DNA of 64,000 nucleotides. It comes from Pseudoxanthomonas sacheonensis. GTDB lineage: Bacteria; Pseudomonadota; Gammaproteobacteria; Xanthomonadales; Xanthomonadaceae. The DNA lies in contig NZ_PDWS01000014.1 in assembly GCF_010093305.1 (NCBI RefSeq), positions 1 through 64,000 on the forward strand, in the 5' to 3' direction. The translations under genes were made by a program, and so were the position numbers. Below the pieces are notes generated by a model. It had not been told where the DNA came from. It was given only the letters and a program-made list of their open reading frames with translations, and made no database searches. Shown one piece after another: positions 54,204 through 62,734 of the stretch; the first letter of the stretch is position 1; every line of letters begins with the position of its first letter.

Positions 54204-55046
54204 CTAGAACTCCAGATTGTCGATCAGCCTGGTCCTGCCCAGCTTGGCCGCGATCAGCGCGACCCTGGCCGATTTTTCGCCGTCTTCCGGCTCGCTCAGG
54301 TCTGGACGCCTGACCGCCGCGTAATCCACGGCGAAACCGGCCGCGGCCAGTCTGCGGGAAGCTTCCGCCTCCACCTCCAGACGGGGTTGTCCGGACGCTA
54401 CGGCGGCGCGCATCGCCAGCAGCGTCCTGCGTATCTCGGCCGCGATCGGACGCTCCTCCGCCGACAGGTACTGGTTGCGCGAACTCATCGCCAGCCCGTC
54501 GCTTTCGCGCACGATGCTGCCGCCCAGGATCTCGATGGGGAAAGCCAGGTCGGTCACCATCTGCCGGATCACGGCCAGCTGCTGGAAATCCTTCTTGCCG
54601 AACGCGGCCACATCGGGCTGCACCTGGTTGAACAGGCGTGTGACCACCGTGCAGACGCCGTCGAAGTGGCCGGGGCGGTGCGCGCCTTCCAACACGCTGC
54701 TGACGCCAGGCACGTTGATCCTGGCGGCCAGTTCGACGCCGAAGGGATACATGGATTCCACCGTCGGCAACCACAGCACATCGCAGCCCGCGCCTTCCAG
54801 CCCGGTGGTGTCGGCTTCGGGCGTGCGCGGATAACGGGTGAAGTCTTCGTTGGGACCGAACTGGGTCGGATTGACGAACACGCTGGACACCACGCGGTCG
54901 GCGTACTGCCGCGCCAGCATCACCAGCGAGTAATGGCCGGCGTGCAGATTGCCCATGGTCGGCACGAAGCCGACCCGCAGCCCCTCGCGCTTCCAGCCAT
55001 TGACCCGCGCGCGCAGCGCATCGAGTTCGGTGATGGTTTCGATCAT
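54204..55046 (-). CDS. panC: Pantothenate synthetase
   Basis: 280 residues. It joins pantoate and beta-alanine with ATP. VPTMGNLHAGHYSLVMLA carries the HxGH motif, and SVFVNPTQFGPNEDFTRYPR, KDFQQLAVIRQMV and SSRNQYL are the remaining signatures (in pieces). ATG at 55046. It is 40 bp downstream of panB. The trailing residues end TRLIDNLEF. Confidence 0.97.
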   Translation of the reverse strand: MIETITELDALRARVNGWKREGLRVGFVPTMGNLHAGHYSLVMLARQYADRVVSSVFVNPTQFGPNEDFTRYPRTPEADTTGLEGAGCDVLWLPTVESMYPFGVELAARINVPGVSSVLEGAHRPGHFDGVCTVVTRLFNQVQPDVAAFGKKDFQQLAVIRQMVTDLAFPIEILGGSIVRESDGLAMSSRNQYLSAEERPIAAEIRRTLLAMRAAVASGQPRLEVEAEASRRLAAAGFAVDYAAVRRPDLSEPEDGEKSARVALIAAKLGRTRLIDNLEF

Positions 55047-55086
55047 TGCGCTTCCTTATGCGGGCGCCGGCTTTTTTTAGGAGCGT

Positions 55087-55899
55087 TCAGTAGGAATGTT
55101 CCGCATCGGGGAACGAGCCATCGCGCACCGCAGTGGCATAGGCAGCTATGGCGCCCGCGATGGAACCGCCTTCGGCCAGGAAATCCTTGACGAATTTCGG
55201 CTTGCGGTGGCCTGTATCGATGCCCAGGAAATCGTGCAGCACCAGCACCTGGCCATCGCAGTCCGGGCCGGCGCCGATGCCGATGGTGGGAATGGCGCTG
55301 GCCGCGGTGATGGCCGCCGCCAGCGGCGACGGCACGCATTCCAGCACCATCATGGAGGCGCCGGCATCGGCCACAGCCTGCGCGTCGGAACGAAGTTTGG
55401 CGGCGGCCTGCTCGTCGCGGCCCTGCACCTTGTAACCACCGAACTTCAGCACCGACTGCGGGGTCAGGCCAAGATGCGCGCAGACAGGAATATCGCGTTC
55501 GACCAGAAAGCGGATGACTTCCAGTTTGTGGCCTGCGCCCTCCAGCTTCACCATTTCCGCGCCTGCCTGCAGCAGCGCGATGGAGGCCTGCAGCGCGCGT
55601 TCGGGAGTGGCGTCGGACTGGAAAGGAAGATCGGAGATCAGCATCGCCCGGCTCAACCCGCGCGCGACCGCCGTGGTGTGGTAGGCGATGTGTTCCACCG
55701 TGACCGGCAAAGTCGAATCCCGGCCCTGCACCACCATGCCCAGCGAATCGCCGATCAGCACCAGGTCCACACCATTGGCGTCGGCCACTCGCGCGAAGCT
55801 GTAGTCGTAGGCGGTCAGCATCACCAGCTTGCGCTGTTCGCGCTTGGCCGCGGCCAGTGCCGGCAGGGTCCACTTCTTGATTTCGGCGTGTGTGCTCAT
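55087..55899 (-). CDS. panB: 3-methyl-2-oxobutanoate hydroxymethyltransferase
   Basis: 270 residues. It transfers a hydroxymethyl group from methylene-THF to ketoisovalerate, the first step to pantoate. [29 protein letters not shown] (in pieces) contains the Asp ligands of Mg, and [12 protein letters not shown] and LECVPSPLA with the catalytic Glu follow. It lies between folK and panC, all on the reverse strand. Confidence 0.97.
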   Translation of the reverse strand: MSTHAEIKKWTLPALAAAKREQRKLVMLTAYDYSFARVADANGVDLVLIGDSLGMVVQGRDSTLPVTVEHIAYHTTAVARGLSRAMLISDLPFQSDATPERALQASIALLQAGAEMVKLEGAGHKLEVIRFLVERDIPVCAHLGLTPQSVLKFGGYKVQGRDEQAAAKLRSDAQAVADAGASMMVLECVPSPLAAAITAASAIPTIGIGAGPDCDGQVLVLHDFLGIDTGHRKPKFVKDFLAEGGSIAGAIAAYATAVRDGSFPDAEHSY

Positions 55900-55909
55900 C
55901 GGTTGATTA

Positions 55910-56404
55910 TCACCCTAACGACTCTATGGCCGAGATATCCAGCCTGGACAGAGCGTCCCGCGCGCGGCCTTGTCCCGGGATGAGGATATCCGGGGCGATC
56001 TCGAGCAAAGGCACCAGGGCGAAGGCGCGCTCGTGCAGATGCGGATGCGGCACCTGCAGGCCGGGCTCAGCGATCACCGCATCGCCGTACAGCAGCAGGT
56101 CCAGATCCAGGGTGCGCGGGCCCCAGCGCGACGCAGCCTCGCGCTGGCGGCCAAAATCGCGCTCCACCGCAAGCAAAGCCTCCAGCAACGGGCGCGCCGG
56201 CAGCCGCGTTTCCAGCATGGCCGCGCCATTGATGAAATCGGCCTGCCGCTCCAGCCCCCACGCCGGCGTGCGGTACAGGCTGGAGGCCTGCAGCAGGCGG
56301 GTTTCGGGCAAAACGGCCAACGCCAGGACAGCCGAGCGCAGAGTCGCGGCGGCATCTCCCAGGTTGCCGCCCAGGCCCACGAAGGCGATGACGGGGTGGG
56401 TCAT
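55910..56404 (-). CDS. folK: Hydroxymethyl-dihydropterin pyrophosphokinase
   Basis: 164 residues from the ATG at 56404 ([17 protein letters not shown]). It transfers pyrophosphate from ATP to 6-hydroxymethyl-dihydropterin in folate synthesis. [36 protein letters not shown] (Asp pair for Mg) and [16 protein letters not shown] are intact. It overlaps the pcnB stop by 4 bp (ATGA). Confidence 0.97.
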   Translation of the reverse strand: MTHPVIAFVGLGGNLGDAAATLRSAVLALAVLPETRLLQASSLYRTPAWGLERQADFINGAAMLETRLPARPLLEALLAVERDFGRQREAASRWGPRTLDLDLLLYGDAVIAEPGLQVPHPHLHERAFALVPLLEIAPDILIPGQGRARDALSRLDISAIESLG

Positions 56405-57831
56405 TCCGCGGCGGGCGCAGCGCTGCCGGAGCGGCGGCGGCGGCGACGGCGCTTGGGCGGCGCCGCGTCGTCTTCGGCATAGACATCGCGCGGAACGGCC
56501 ACGCCCAATGCAGCGGACAGCTCCTCGCCCGACTGGGTCTGGGCTTCGCGCCAGAACGCCACGTCTTCCGCGTGCTCGCTGGAAGCGGTCAGCCGCAGCA
56601 GCAGGAAATCGTAGGCGGCGCGGAAACGCGGATGCGCCAGCAGACGCATCACCCGCTTGCGCTGCCTGGAGCTGAAGCGCGATTGCAGCAGCCAGATTTC
56701 CTGCATGGGCAGCGAGAAACGGCGCGGCAAGGCGACCGTGCCGAGCTGGTGCAGGGTCACCCGGTCGGCCGCGCGGCGCTGGGCCTCTTCGGCGTTCACG
56801 CCCTGCGCCTGCAGACCGATCAGGGCGCGGCAATATGCCGGCCACAGCAGCAGCGCGAACAGGAACGCCGGCGAAACCGGTTCGTCGTTGGCCACGCGCG
56901 CATCGGTGCCGCGCAGGCCTTCCAGCAGCATGCTGCGCAGGGCGCCGCTGCGGTTGGAAGCCAGCGCCGCTGCGGTTTCGGGCAGGATCGCCGGCAACAG
57001 GCCGAAGCGCTCGAGGCCTTCGAAACTGGCCACGGCATTGCCGGACAGGAACAGCTTCAGCAGTTCCTCGAACAATCTCGCCGGCGCGGCTTCGGAAAGC
57101 AGCGTCGCCAGCCGCGGTATCGGTTCGGCCGAGGCCGGATCTATCTCGAAGCCCAGCTTGCCGGCCAGCCGAATCGCGCGCAGCATCCGCACGGGGTCCT
57201 CGCGGTAGCGCTGCTCGGGATCGCCGATCAGCTTCATCTTGCGCGCCTGCACATCCTCGAAGCCGCCCACGTAGTCGCGCACCGAGAAATCCTCGATGGC
57301 GTAATACAGCGCGTTGGCGGTGAAATCGCGGCGTACCGCATCGTCCTCGATGGTTCCGTAGACGTTGTCGCGCAGCAGGCGGCCGCCTTCGTGCTGTTCG
57401 CGGTCTCCACTGCCGTCGTCGACATTGGCGCGGAAGGTGGCGACCTCGATGATCTCGCGGCCGAACACCACGTGCGCCAGACGGAAGCGCCGGCCGATCA
57501 GGCGGCTGTTGCGGAACAGCGCTTTGACCTGTTCCGGAGTGGCGTCGGTGGCGATGTCGAAATCCTTCGGATGCCCCCCGACCAGAAGGTCGCGGACCGC
57601 GCCGCCGACCAGATAGCCGGAGAAGCCCGAATCCCGCAACCGGTACAGCACGCGCAATGCATTGGGGCTTATGTCCCTGCGCGAAATGTTGTGCTGATCG
57701 CGCGGGATGACGCGCAGAGTGACGGCGGCGGTTGGGAGGGCTTGCGACGTAATGATGGCGGGTCCGTCTGTGGGAATGTTTCGGGTCGGTTCTGGGCTGG
57801 TTCGGGCCTGACGGGCATTTGCCGCAGGCAC
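56401..57831 (-). CDS. pcnB: Poly(A) polymerase I
   Basis: 476 residues as annotated from the ATG at 57831. The conserved part begins at TLRVIPRDQHNISRRDIS. The nucleotidyltransferase core has YLVGGAVRDLLVGGHPKDFDIATDA with the DxD metal ligands, followed by RRFRLAHVVFG and RRDFTANALYY; the C terminus ends in a basic tract KRRRRRRRSG. It adds 3' poly(A) to RNA. The start is uncertain: the first 40 residues are not conserved, and the tRNA-Glu -35 lies inside them, so a start further in is possible. Confidence 0.93.
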   Translation of the reverse strand: MPAANARQARTSPEPTRNIPTDGPAIITSQALPTAAVTLRVIPRDQHNISRRDISPNALRVLYRLRDSGFSGYLVGGAVRDLLVGGHPKDFDIATDATPEQVKALFRNSRLIGRRFRLAHVVFGREIIEVATFRANVDDGSGDREQHEGGRLLRDNVYGTIEDDAVRRDFTANALYYAIEDFSVRDYVGGFEDVQARKMKLIGDPEQRYREDPVRMLRAIRLAGKLGFEIDPASAEPIPRLATLLSEAAPARLFEELLKLFLSGNAVASFEGLERFGLLPAILPETAAALASNRSGALRSMLLEGLRGTDARVANDEPVSPAFLFALLLWPAYCRALIGLQAQGVNAEEAQRRAADRVTLHQLGTVALPRRFSLPMQEIWLLQSRFSSRQRKRVMRLLAHPRFRAAYDFLLLRLTASSEHAEDVAFWREAQTQSGEELSAALGVAVPRDVYAEDDAAPPKRRRRRRRSGSAAPAAE

Positions 57832-57848
57832 GGACTGGCGAATATACT
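57819..57848 (+). promoter_or_regulatory. Promoter for tRNA-Glu
   Basis: TTGCCG at 57819-57824, 18 bases, then TATACT at 57843-57848. The expected transcript start near 57855 is about 20 bases before the tRNA 5' end at 57876. The -35 box overlaps the annotated pcnB start codon region. Confidence 0.6.
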
Positions 57849-57875
57849 AGTCCGTCGCAGCGCTGCTTACCAAAA

Positions 57876-57950
57876 GCTCCCTTCGTCTAACGGTTAGGAC
57901 GTGGCCCTCTCAAGGCTAAAATAGGGATTCGAATTCCCTAGGGAGCACCA
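57876..57950 (+). tRNA. tRNA-Glu (anticodon CTC)
   Basis: 75 nt with encoded CCA. Acceptor GCTCCCT/AGGGAGC, anticodon loop CTCTCAA giving CTC (reads GAG), T-arm AGGGA-TTCGAAT-TCCCT. U11-A24 and lack of base 47 in the variable loop, which are glutamate identity features in E. coli, are present. The anticodon stem contains U-A and G-U pairs and is weaker than in the usual TTC species. Confidence 0.95.
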
Positions 57951-58003
57951 TATTCCCTGTTCCGCGCCGGGAGCGACCGCTCCGGCCCGGGCAATCGCTG
58001 GCC

Positions 58004-58032
58004 AAGCCCGGTCTTCAAGGCCGGGCTTTTTT
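58004..58032 (+). terminator. Intrinsic terminator after tRNA-Glu
   Basis: AAGCCCGG and CCGGGCTT form an 8-bp stem with a nine-base loop, followed by a T-run (TTTTTTA). It lies 53 bp past the tRNA. Confidence 0.9.
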
Positions 58033-58134
58033 ATGCGGGCCGCGCGATATCGGCGATGCCGCGCTACAGCGCTCTTGCGGCGTTCCAGACTTGCGATGCT
58101 CTAAACTTGCCGCACCTCCCATCGGACCGGACCC

Positions 58135-58458
58135 ATGCCCTTCGTCGTCACCGAGAACTGCATCAAGTGCAAGTACACCGATTGCGTGGAGGTGTGCCCG
58201 GTGGACTGTTTCCATGAAGGGCCCAACTTCCTGGTGATCGACCCGGACGAATGCATCGACTGCACCCTGTGCGAGCCGGAATGCCCCATCAACGCCATCT
58301 ACCCCGAAGACGACGTGCCCGCCGGACAGGAAGGCTACGTGGCCCTGAACAAGGAACTGGCGATGGCCTGGCCGGTCATCACCGTGCGCAAGGAGCCTCT
58401 GCCCGATGCGAAGGAATGGGAAGGGAAACCGGACAAGCTACCATTGCTGGAGCGCTGA
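58135..58458 (+). CDS. fdxA: Seven-iron ferredoxin FdxA
   Basis: 107 residues. [14 protein letters not shown] and [12 protein letters not shown] match the [3Fe-4S][4Fe-4S] ferredoxin I type of Azotobacter, including the [20 protein letters not shown] linker in pieces. It is a low-potential electron carrier in the cytoplasm; partners are unknown. ATG 58135 starts MPFVVTEN. An A/T-flanked terminator follows. Confidence 0.96.
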   Translation: MPFVVTENCIKCKYTDCVEVCPVDCFHEGPNFLVIDPDECIDCTLCEPECPINAIYPEDDVPAGQEGYVALNKELAMAWPVITVRKEPLPDAKEWEGKPDKLPLLER

Positions 58459-58489
58459 GCGAGGAGCTGCGGCGACAGGCGGCACAATG

Positions 58490-58518
58490 AAAAAGGGCGC
58501 CCAGGGCGCCCTTTTTTT
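58490..58518. terminator. Bidirectional terminator between fdxA and the bamC-like gene
   Basis: GGGCGCC/GGCGCCC stem with a 3-base loop, preceded by AAAAA and followed by eight T residues, so it can end transcripts from both strands. It lies in the convergent fdxA/bamC-like gap. Confidence 0.92.
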
Positions 58519-58540
58519 TCGCGATCCATGAGGCGGCCGA

Positions 58541-59038
58541 TCAGCCGCCCAGCTTCGCCTTCAACGCCGCAATCAGCTTGGGCGCCGAACCGGCCGCCGG
58601 CAGGCCGCGGGGATCGACTGCCGACACGTACGCGCCGGCCTCAACCGCCACCACCCGCACCAGGAAGTTGCTGCCTTCGTAGTTGACGTCGTAGCTGCCC
58701 AGCAATTGCGCGCGGCTGGCGATGGTGAGGCCGTCCACGCCCGCCAGCGCCTCGCCGACCTTGGCGAACACCTCGTCGCGCGGGCCGGCCACGTTGAAAC
58801 CGGTCGCCGACGTCGCCACGCCCTGGGTCGCAGCCTGGGCGCCCGTCGGCGGCAGCTTCATGGCGCCGGCGGTGTTTGGCAGATTCAAGTCCGGCGGCAC
58901 TTCCAGCGGCCTGGTTTCGGCGCTCATCGCATAGTCCGGGTTGCCCTTGCGGAACCACTTGCAACCGGTGACGCCAAGCACGGCGATGGCCAGTGCCGCG
59001 AAGGCGAGCGGGCGCAGGAACGGGGAGTAGGAACGCAT
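58541..59038 (-). CDS. bamC: BamC-like outer-membrane lipoprotein (short)
   Basis: 165 residues from the ATG at 59038. Lipoprotein signal with Cys in GVTGCKWF, then ETRPLEVPPDLNLP, similar to the BamC N-terminal segment that touches BamD, and a single domain (FAKVGEALAGVDGLTIAS, GSNFLVRVVAVE). BamC in E. coli is 344 aa with two helix-grip domains; here only one fits. It is read 59 bp downstream of dapA, the dapA-bamC order known from E. coli. Assignment as BamC rests on position and the N-terminal motif. Confidence 0.7.
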   Translation of the reverse strand: MRSYSPFLRPLAFAALAIAVLGVTGCKWFRKGNPDYAMSAETRPLEVPPDLNLPNTAGAMKLPPTGAQAATQGVATSATGFNVAGPRDEVFAKVGEALAGVDGLTIASRAQLLGSYDVNYEGSNFLVRVVAVEAGAYVSAVDPRGLPAAGSAPKLIAALKAKLGG

Positions 59039-59097
59039 TGGGTAATCTCCTGGGAGTTCTGGTATTAAGCCGCGACTACGTCGCGACCGGCTTTGGA

Positions 59098-60006
59098 TCA
59101 GGCCGCGATGGCTTCGCGGCTGGACTGTTCTTCTAGGGCGCTGGCGGCCGCATGCAGACGGTCGGCCTCGGCCGCGTGGGCCTCGGAAAGCGGCAACAGC
59201 GGCAGGCGCAGGCCCGCACCGTAACCCAAACGCTGCAATAGCGCCTTCACCGGGATGGGGTTGGATTCGACCCCGAAGAAGGAATAGAACGCCTGCATTT
59301 GCACGTCCTGATGCTCCGCCCGCGTGCGCTCGCCGCGGCGGGCAAGATCGCAGAGCGTACGGAAGGAGCGCGGCAACGCATTGGAGCCCACCGATATCAG
59401 GCCATCGGCGCCAGCCAGCATCGCGCGGCACGCGGTGGGGTCGTCGCCGCTGAGCACGGCGAAGCTGTCGCCGCGCAACGCCAGCAGAGCGGCCATGCGC
59501 TCAGGCTCGGAACGCGCTTCCTTGATGCCGACGATGTTCGGGTGCGAAACCAGCTCGGCCACCGTCTCGGGCAGAAGATCGCAACCGGTACGGCCGGGCA
59601 CGTTGTACAGCACCACCGGCAGACCGCCCTGATCGGCCACGGCGCGGTAATGGGCGATCAGCCCGGCCTGGGTCGGGCGCACGTACGGAGGGGTCACCAC
59701 CAGCGCCAGATTGGCGCCGCCGGCAGCGGCGCGGCGGGTCTGGGCGATGGTCTTGGCGGTGTTCATCTGGCCGGTGCCCGCCAGGATGGGGATCCGTCCA
59801 GCCACGGCTTCGACCGCGGTTTTCAGCAGCAGGTCGTATTCGTCATCGGTCAGGGCCGCGGCTTCTCCGGTCGAACCGGCCACCACCAGACCCTGGGTGC
59901 CGCCATCGAGCTGCTGCTGCAGCAGACGGCGCCAGCCATCGAGATCCAGCTCGCCGGCAACCGTGAACGGTGTCGCAAGTGCGGTGATACTGCCGGAAAG
60001 GGACAA
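59098..60006 (-). CDS. dapA: 4-hydroxy-tetrahydrodipicolinate synthase
   Basis: 302 residues from a TTG start at 60006 ([14 protein letters not shown]); no ATG or GTG fits. It condenses pyruvate and aspartate semialdehyde toward lysine and diaminopimelate. The Schiff-base Lys is in [14 protein letters not shown], catalytic Tyr in [16 protein letters not shown], and [12 protein letters not shown] the substrate loop. The C-terminal residues are Ala/Glu-rich and variable. It is divergent from gcvR. Confidence 0.95.
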   Translation of the reverse strand: MSLSGSITALATPFTVAGELDLDGWRRLLQQQLDGGTQGLVVAGSTGEAAALTDDEYDLLLKTAVEAVAGRIPILAGTGQMNTAKTIAQTRRAAAGGANLALVVTPPYVRPTQAGLIAHYRAVADQGGLPVVLYNVPGRTGCDLLPETVAELVSHPNIVGIKEARSEPERMAALLALRGDSFAVLSGDDPTACRAMLAGADGLISVGSNALPRSFRTLCDLARRGERTRAEHQDVQMQAFYSFFGVESNPIPVKALLQRLGYGAGLRLPLLPLSEAHAAEADRLHAAASALEEQSSREAIAA

Positions 60007-60060
60007 GCGGCTGCCTTCGAAATGGGGTCGCGCGGATCGCCGCGCACCCTGCGATGTTAC

Positions 60061-60090
60061 TTGCGGCTGGAAAGCGTGGGCAAGTATGCT
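60061..60090 (+). promoter_or_regulatory. Possible promoter for gcvR-bcp
   Basis: TTGCGG at 60061-60066, 18 bases, TATGCT at 60085-60090. It would start transcripts near 60097, about 40 bases before the gcvR ATG. Spacing is standard but each box is imperfect. Confidence 0.45.
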
Positions 60091-60137
60091 GGGCCATGCA
60101 CCGGGCACCTGCCCGGTCGCCATTCAGACTAGAAGTG

Positions 60138-60713
60138 ATGCCTGAAGCCCCACAGACTGATTCGAACGCCCGGCCTTCGCCGAACGAAAACCACCTCCTG
60201 ATCAACGCCTATACGACGCATCCGGAGTCGCCGCTCTTGTCGGTGACGCGCCGGATCGCCGATAGCGGCTGCAATCTGGTCGACGCACGCCTTTCCACCG
60301 TGGGCCGGGATGTGTCGGTGACCGCGCTGGCGACCGGCTCATGGGACGCGGTAGCCAAGCTGGAAGCCATGCTGACCCGGCTGGAACGCGAGGAAAGCAT
60401 GAAGCTGGTCTGGTACCGCACCGGCGCCAAGGTGGTGCAGTCCAACCTGCTGCCGTACATCGTGGAAGTGGTGGCGGCCGACAAGCCCGGCATCCTGTTC
60501 CAGCTGGCCGATTTCTTCGACCGCCAGGGCATCACCATAGAGAATCTGCAAAGCACGCGTTACCGCGCCATGCAGACCGGCGCGGAGATGTTTTCGGCGC
60601 AGGTGACCATTGGCGTACCCGCCAACATGCACATCGCCGCCCTGCGCGACGATTTCCTGGAATTCTGCGACCACTTGAACCTGGACGCGATCATGGACCC
60701 GATGAAGTTCTGA
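60138..60713 (+). CDS. gcvR: Glycine cleavage system regulator-like protein (two ACT domains)
   Basis: 191 residues. Two ACT domains: residues about 20-95 (NAYTTHPESPLLSVTRRIAD) and 105-185 (VEVVAADKPGILFQLADFF). GcvR binds glycine and controls GcvA in E. coli. The gene order dapA-(gcvR)-bcp matches E. coli, which is why I use the name. No GcvA gene is in this window. The bcp start is 4 bp after its stop. Confidence 0.8.
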   Translation: MPEAPQTDSNARPSPNENHLLINAYTTHPESPLLSVTRRIADSGCNLVDARLSTVGRDVSVTALATGSWDAVAKLEAMLTRLEREESMKLVWYRTGAKVVQSNLLPYIVEVVAADKPGILFQLADFFDRQGITIENLQSTRYRAMQTGAEMFSAQVTIGVPANMHIAALRDDFLEFCDHLNLDAIMDPMKF

Positions 60714-60717
60714 CCTG

Positions 60718-61200
60718 ATGACCGCAACCGGCACGGCCCTGAGCAAAACCACGCTGAAGCTTCCGCTGGCGCTGTCCGGCGGGCAAACCGCGAAACTCTC
60801 CGACTACGCCGGCCAGTGGCTGGTGCTGTACTTCTATCCGAAGGACAGCACGCCGGGCTGCACCACCGAAGGCATCGATTTCAACGCCTTGCTGCCGAAA
60901 TTCAGGAAGCTCAACGCGACGGTGCTGGGCGTGTCCCGCGACTCGGTCAAATCCCACGATAATTTCTGCGCCAAGCAGGGTTTCAGGTTTCCACTGGTCA
61001 GCGACGCCGACGAGGCGTTGTGCAAAGCCTTCGATGTGATCCATGAGAAGAACATGTACGGCCGCAAGGTACTGGGCGTGGTCCGCAGCACTTTCCTGAT
61101 CTCGCCCGAGGGGCGCATCGCGCAGGAATGGCGCGGGGTGAAGGTCGCCGGCCATGCCGAGGCCGTGCTGGAAGCCCTGAAGGTCGCAAGCAAGCAGTGA
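60718..61200 (+). CDS. bcp: Thioredoxin-dependent peroxiredoxin Bcp/PrxQ
   Basis: 160 residues. The peroxidatic Cys is residue 48 in STPGCTTEG, and the second Cys is residue 84 in DNFCAKQG. E. coli Bcp resolves through a Cys five residues later, which is absent (GIDF here). The 48/84 pair is the arrangement of Xanthomonas PrxQ, where the two form a disulfide. It reduces peroxides with thioredoxin. It is co-transcribed with gcvR. Confidence 0.96.
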   Translation: MTATGTALSKTTLKLPLALSGGQTAKLSDYAGQWLVLYFYPKDSTPGCTTEGIDFNALLPKFRKLNATVLGVSRDSVKSHDNFCAKQGFRFPLVSDADEALCKAFDVIHEKNMYGRKVLGVVRSTFLISPEGRIAQEWRGVKVAGHAEAVLEALKVASKQ

Positions 61201-61325
61201 CCTTTCGCCTGTCCTCATCGCGCCACTGCCCCGCCTTGCGGGCCGCGGTGGTCGGCCGTCGTTTTCGTTTCCACGTTTCATCCGCAGCAACCCATCCACA
61301 CCCCACCCTCCATGAGGCTGTCTAG

Positions 61326-62729
61326 ATGACCCGAAGCAAGCGCATCTACGTGTTGGATACCAATGTGCTGATGCACGATCCGACCGCGCTGTTCAAGTTC
61401 GAGGAACACGATGTCTTCCTGCCCATGCAGGTCATCGAGGAATTGGACAACGCCAAGAAAGGCATGACCGAAGTCAGCCGCAACGCGCGCCAGGTAAGCC
61501 GTTTCCTCAACGAGCTGATCGAAGGCGCCGGCGCCGAACAGATCGACGCGGGCATCGTACTCAGCCATCCGCAGGGCCTGCAGCTCAAATCGCAGAGCGC
61601 GATCGGCAAGCTTTATTTCCAGACCAGGCCGGTGGCGCTGGACCGCACCTTCGGCACCGTCGCTCCCGACAACAAGATCCTCGCCGCGGTATTGGAACTG
61701 CGCGAACAGCATCCCGAGGTGCCGGTCATCCTGGTGTCCAAGGACATCAACCTGCGCATCAAGGCCGCGATCAGCGGACTGGTGGCCGAGGACTACGAAA
61801 ACGACCGGGCGCTGGACGATTTCAGCCTGTTGTTCACCGGCGCCACCGAGCTTCCCACCGATTTCTGGGACCGCCACGAGAAGGACCTGCGCTCATGGAG
61901 CGACAAGGCCGGCCGCACCAGCTACGAAGTCAGCATCACCGACGACGAAGACTGGTACCCCAACCAGTTCCTGTACCTGCCGGGCGAGGACGAAGTCGAA
62001 TTCCGCGTCGCCAAGATCGGAGCGGACAAGAAAGCGACGCTGGCGCTGGCCGACGATTTCCGCAACACCCAGCACGCCGTCTGGGGCATCACCGCGCGCA
62101 ACCGCGAGCAGAATTTCGCCCTCAACGCGTTGATGGATCCGGAAATCGACTTCGTCAGCCTGCTCGGCACCGCCGGCACCGGCAAGACCCTGCTCGCGCT
62201 GGCCGCAGGCCTGGCCCAGACCATGGACCAGCAGCGTTACCGCGAGATCATCATGACCCGCGCCACCGTCAGCGTGGGCGAGGACATCGGCTTCCTGCCC
62301 GGTACCGAGGAAGAGAAGATGACCCCTTGGATGGGCGCACTGACCGACAACCTGGAAGTGCTGACCCACAACCAGGACGGCGGCGCCTGGGGCCGTGCGG
62401 CGACCAACGACCTGCTCGCCTCGCGCATCAAGATCCGTTCGATGAACTTCATGCGCGGCCGCACCTTCCTCAGCCGCTATCTGATCCTGGACGAAGCGCA
62501 GAACCTCACCCCCAAGCAGATGAAGACGCTGATCACCCGCGCCGGCCCCGGCACCAAGATCGTCTGCCTGGGCAATGTGGAGCAGATCGACACCCCGTAC
62601 CTCACCGAAACCACCTCGGGCCTGACCTACGCCGTCGACCGCTTCAAGAATTGGGCGCACAGCGCGCACATCACCCTGCGCCGTGGAGAGCGTTCGAGGT
62701 TGGCCGACTACGCGTCCGAAGTGCTGTAA
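61326..62729 (+). CDS. PIN-PhoH fusion ATPase (PhoH2-like)
   Basis: 467 residues. N-terminal PIN domain (YVLDTNVLMHDP, VIEELDNAKKG, Asp ligands in VAPDNKILAAV and VLVSKDINLRIKA) to about 150, and C-terminal PhoH ATPase with Walker A LGTAGTGKTLLAL and Walker B YLILDEAQNLTPKQMK. PhoH2 proteins are RNA helicases/RNases in mycobacteria; the PIN acidic residues look complete, so RNase activity is plausible. No antitoxin-like gene is adjacent. The upstream 125 bp contain no clear element. Confidence 0.92.
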   Translation: MTRSKRIYVLDTNVLMHDPTALFKFEEHDVFLPMQVIEELDNAKKGMTEVSRNARQVSRFLNELIEGAGAEQIDAGIVLSHPQGLQLKSQSAIGKLYFQTRPVALDRTFGTVAPDNKILAAVLELREQHPEVPVILVSKDINLRIKAAISGLVAEDYENDRALDDFSLLFTGATELPTDFWDRHEKDLRSWSDKAGRTSYEVSITDDEDWYPNQFLYLPGEDEVEFRVAKIGADKKATLALADDFRNTQHAVWGITARNREQNFALNALMDPEIDFVSLLGTAGTGKTLLALAAGLAQTMDQQRYREIIMTRATVSVGEDIGFLPGTEEEKMTPWMGALTDNLEVLTHNQDGGAWGRAATNDLLASRIKIRSMNFMRGRTFLSRYLILDEAQNLTPKQMKTLITRAGPGTKIVCLGNVEQIDTPYLTETTSGLTYAVDRFKNWAHSAHITLRRGERSRLADYASEVL

Positions 62730-62734
62730 GCGGC

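Noticed and set aside
57951-58134. A second small RNA or riboswitch upstream of fdxA
   Set aside because: The only strong fold is the tRNA terminator; no conserved riboswitch core is recognisable.
61326-62729. A toxin-antitoxin module with the PIN-PhoH gene
   Set aside because: There is no antitoxin-sized frame upstream; bcp ends 125 bp away and no overlap exists.
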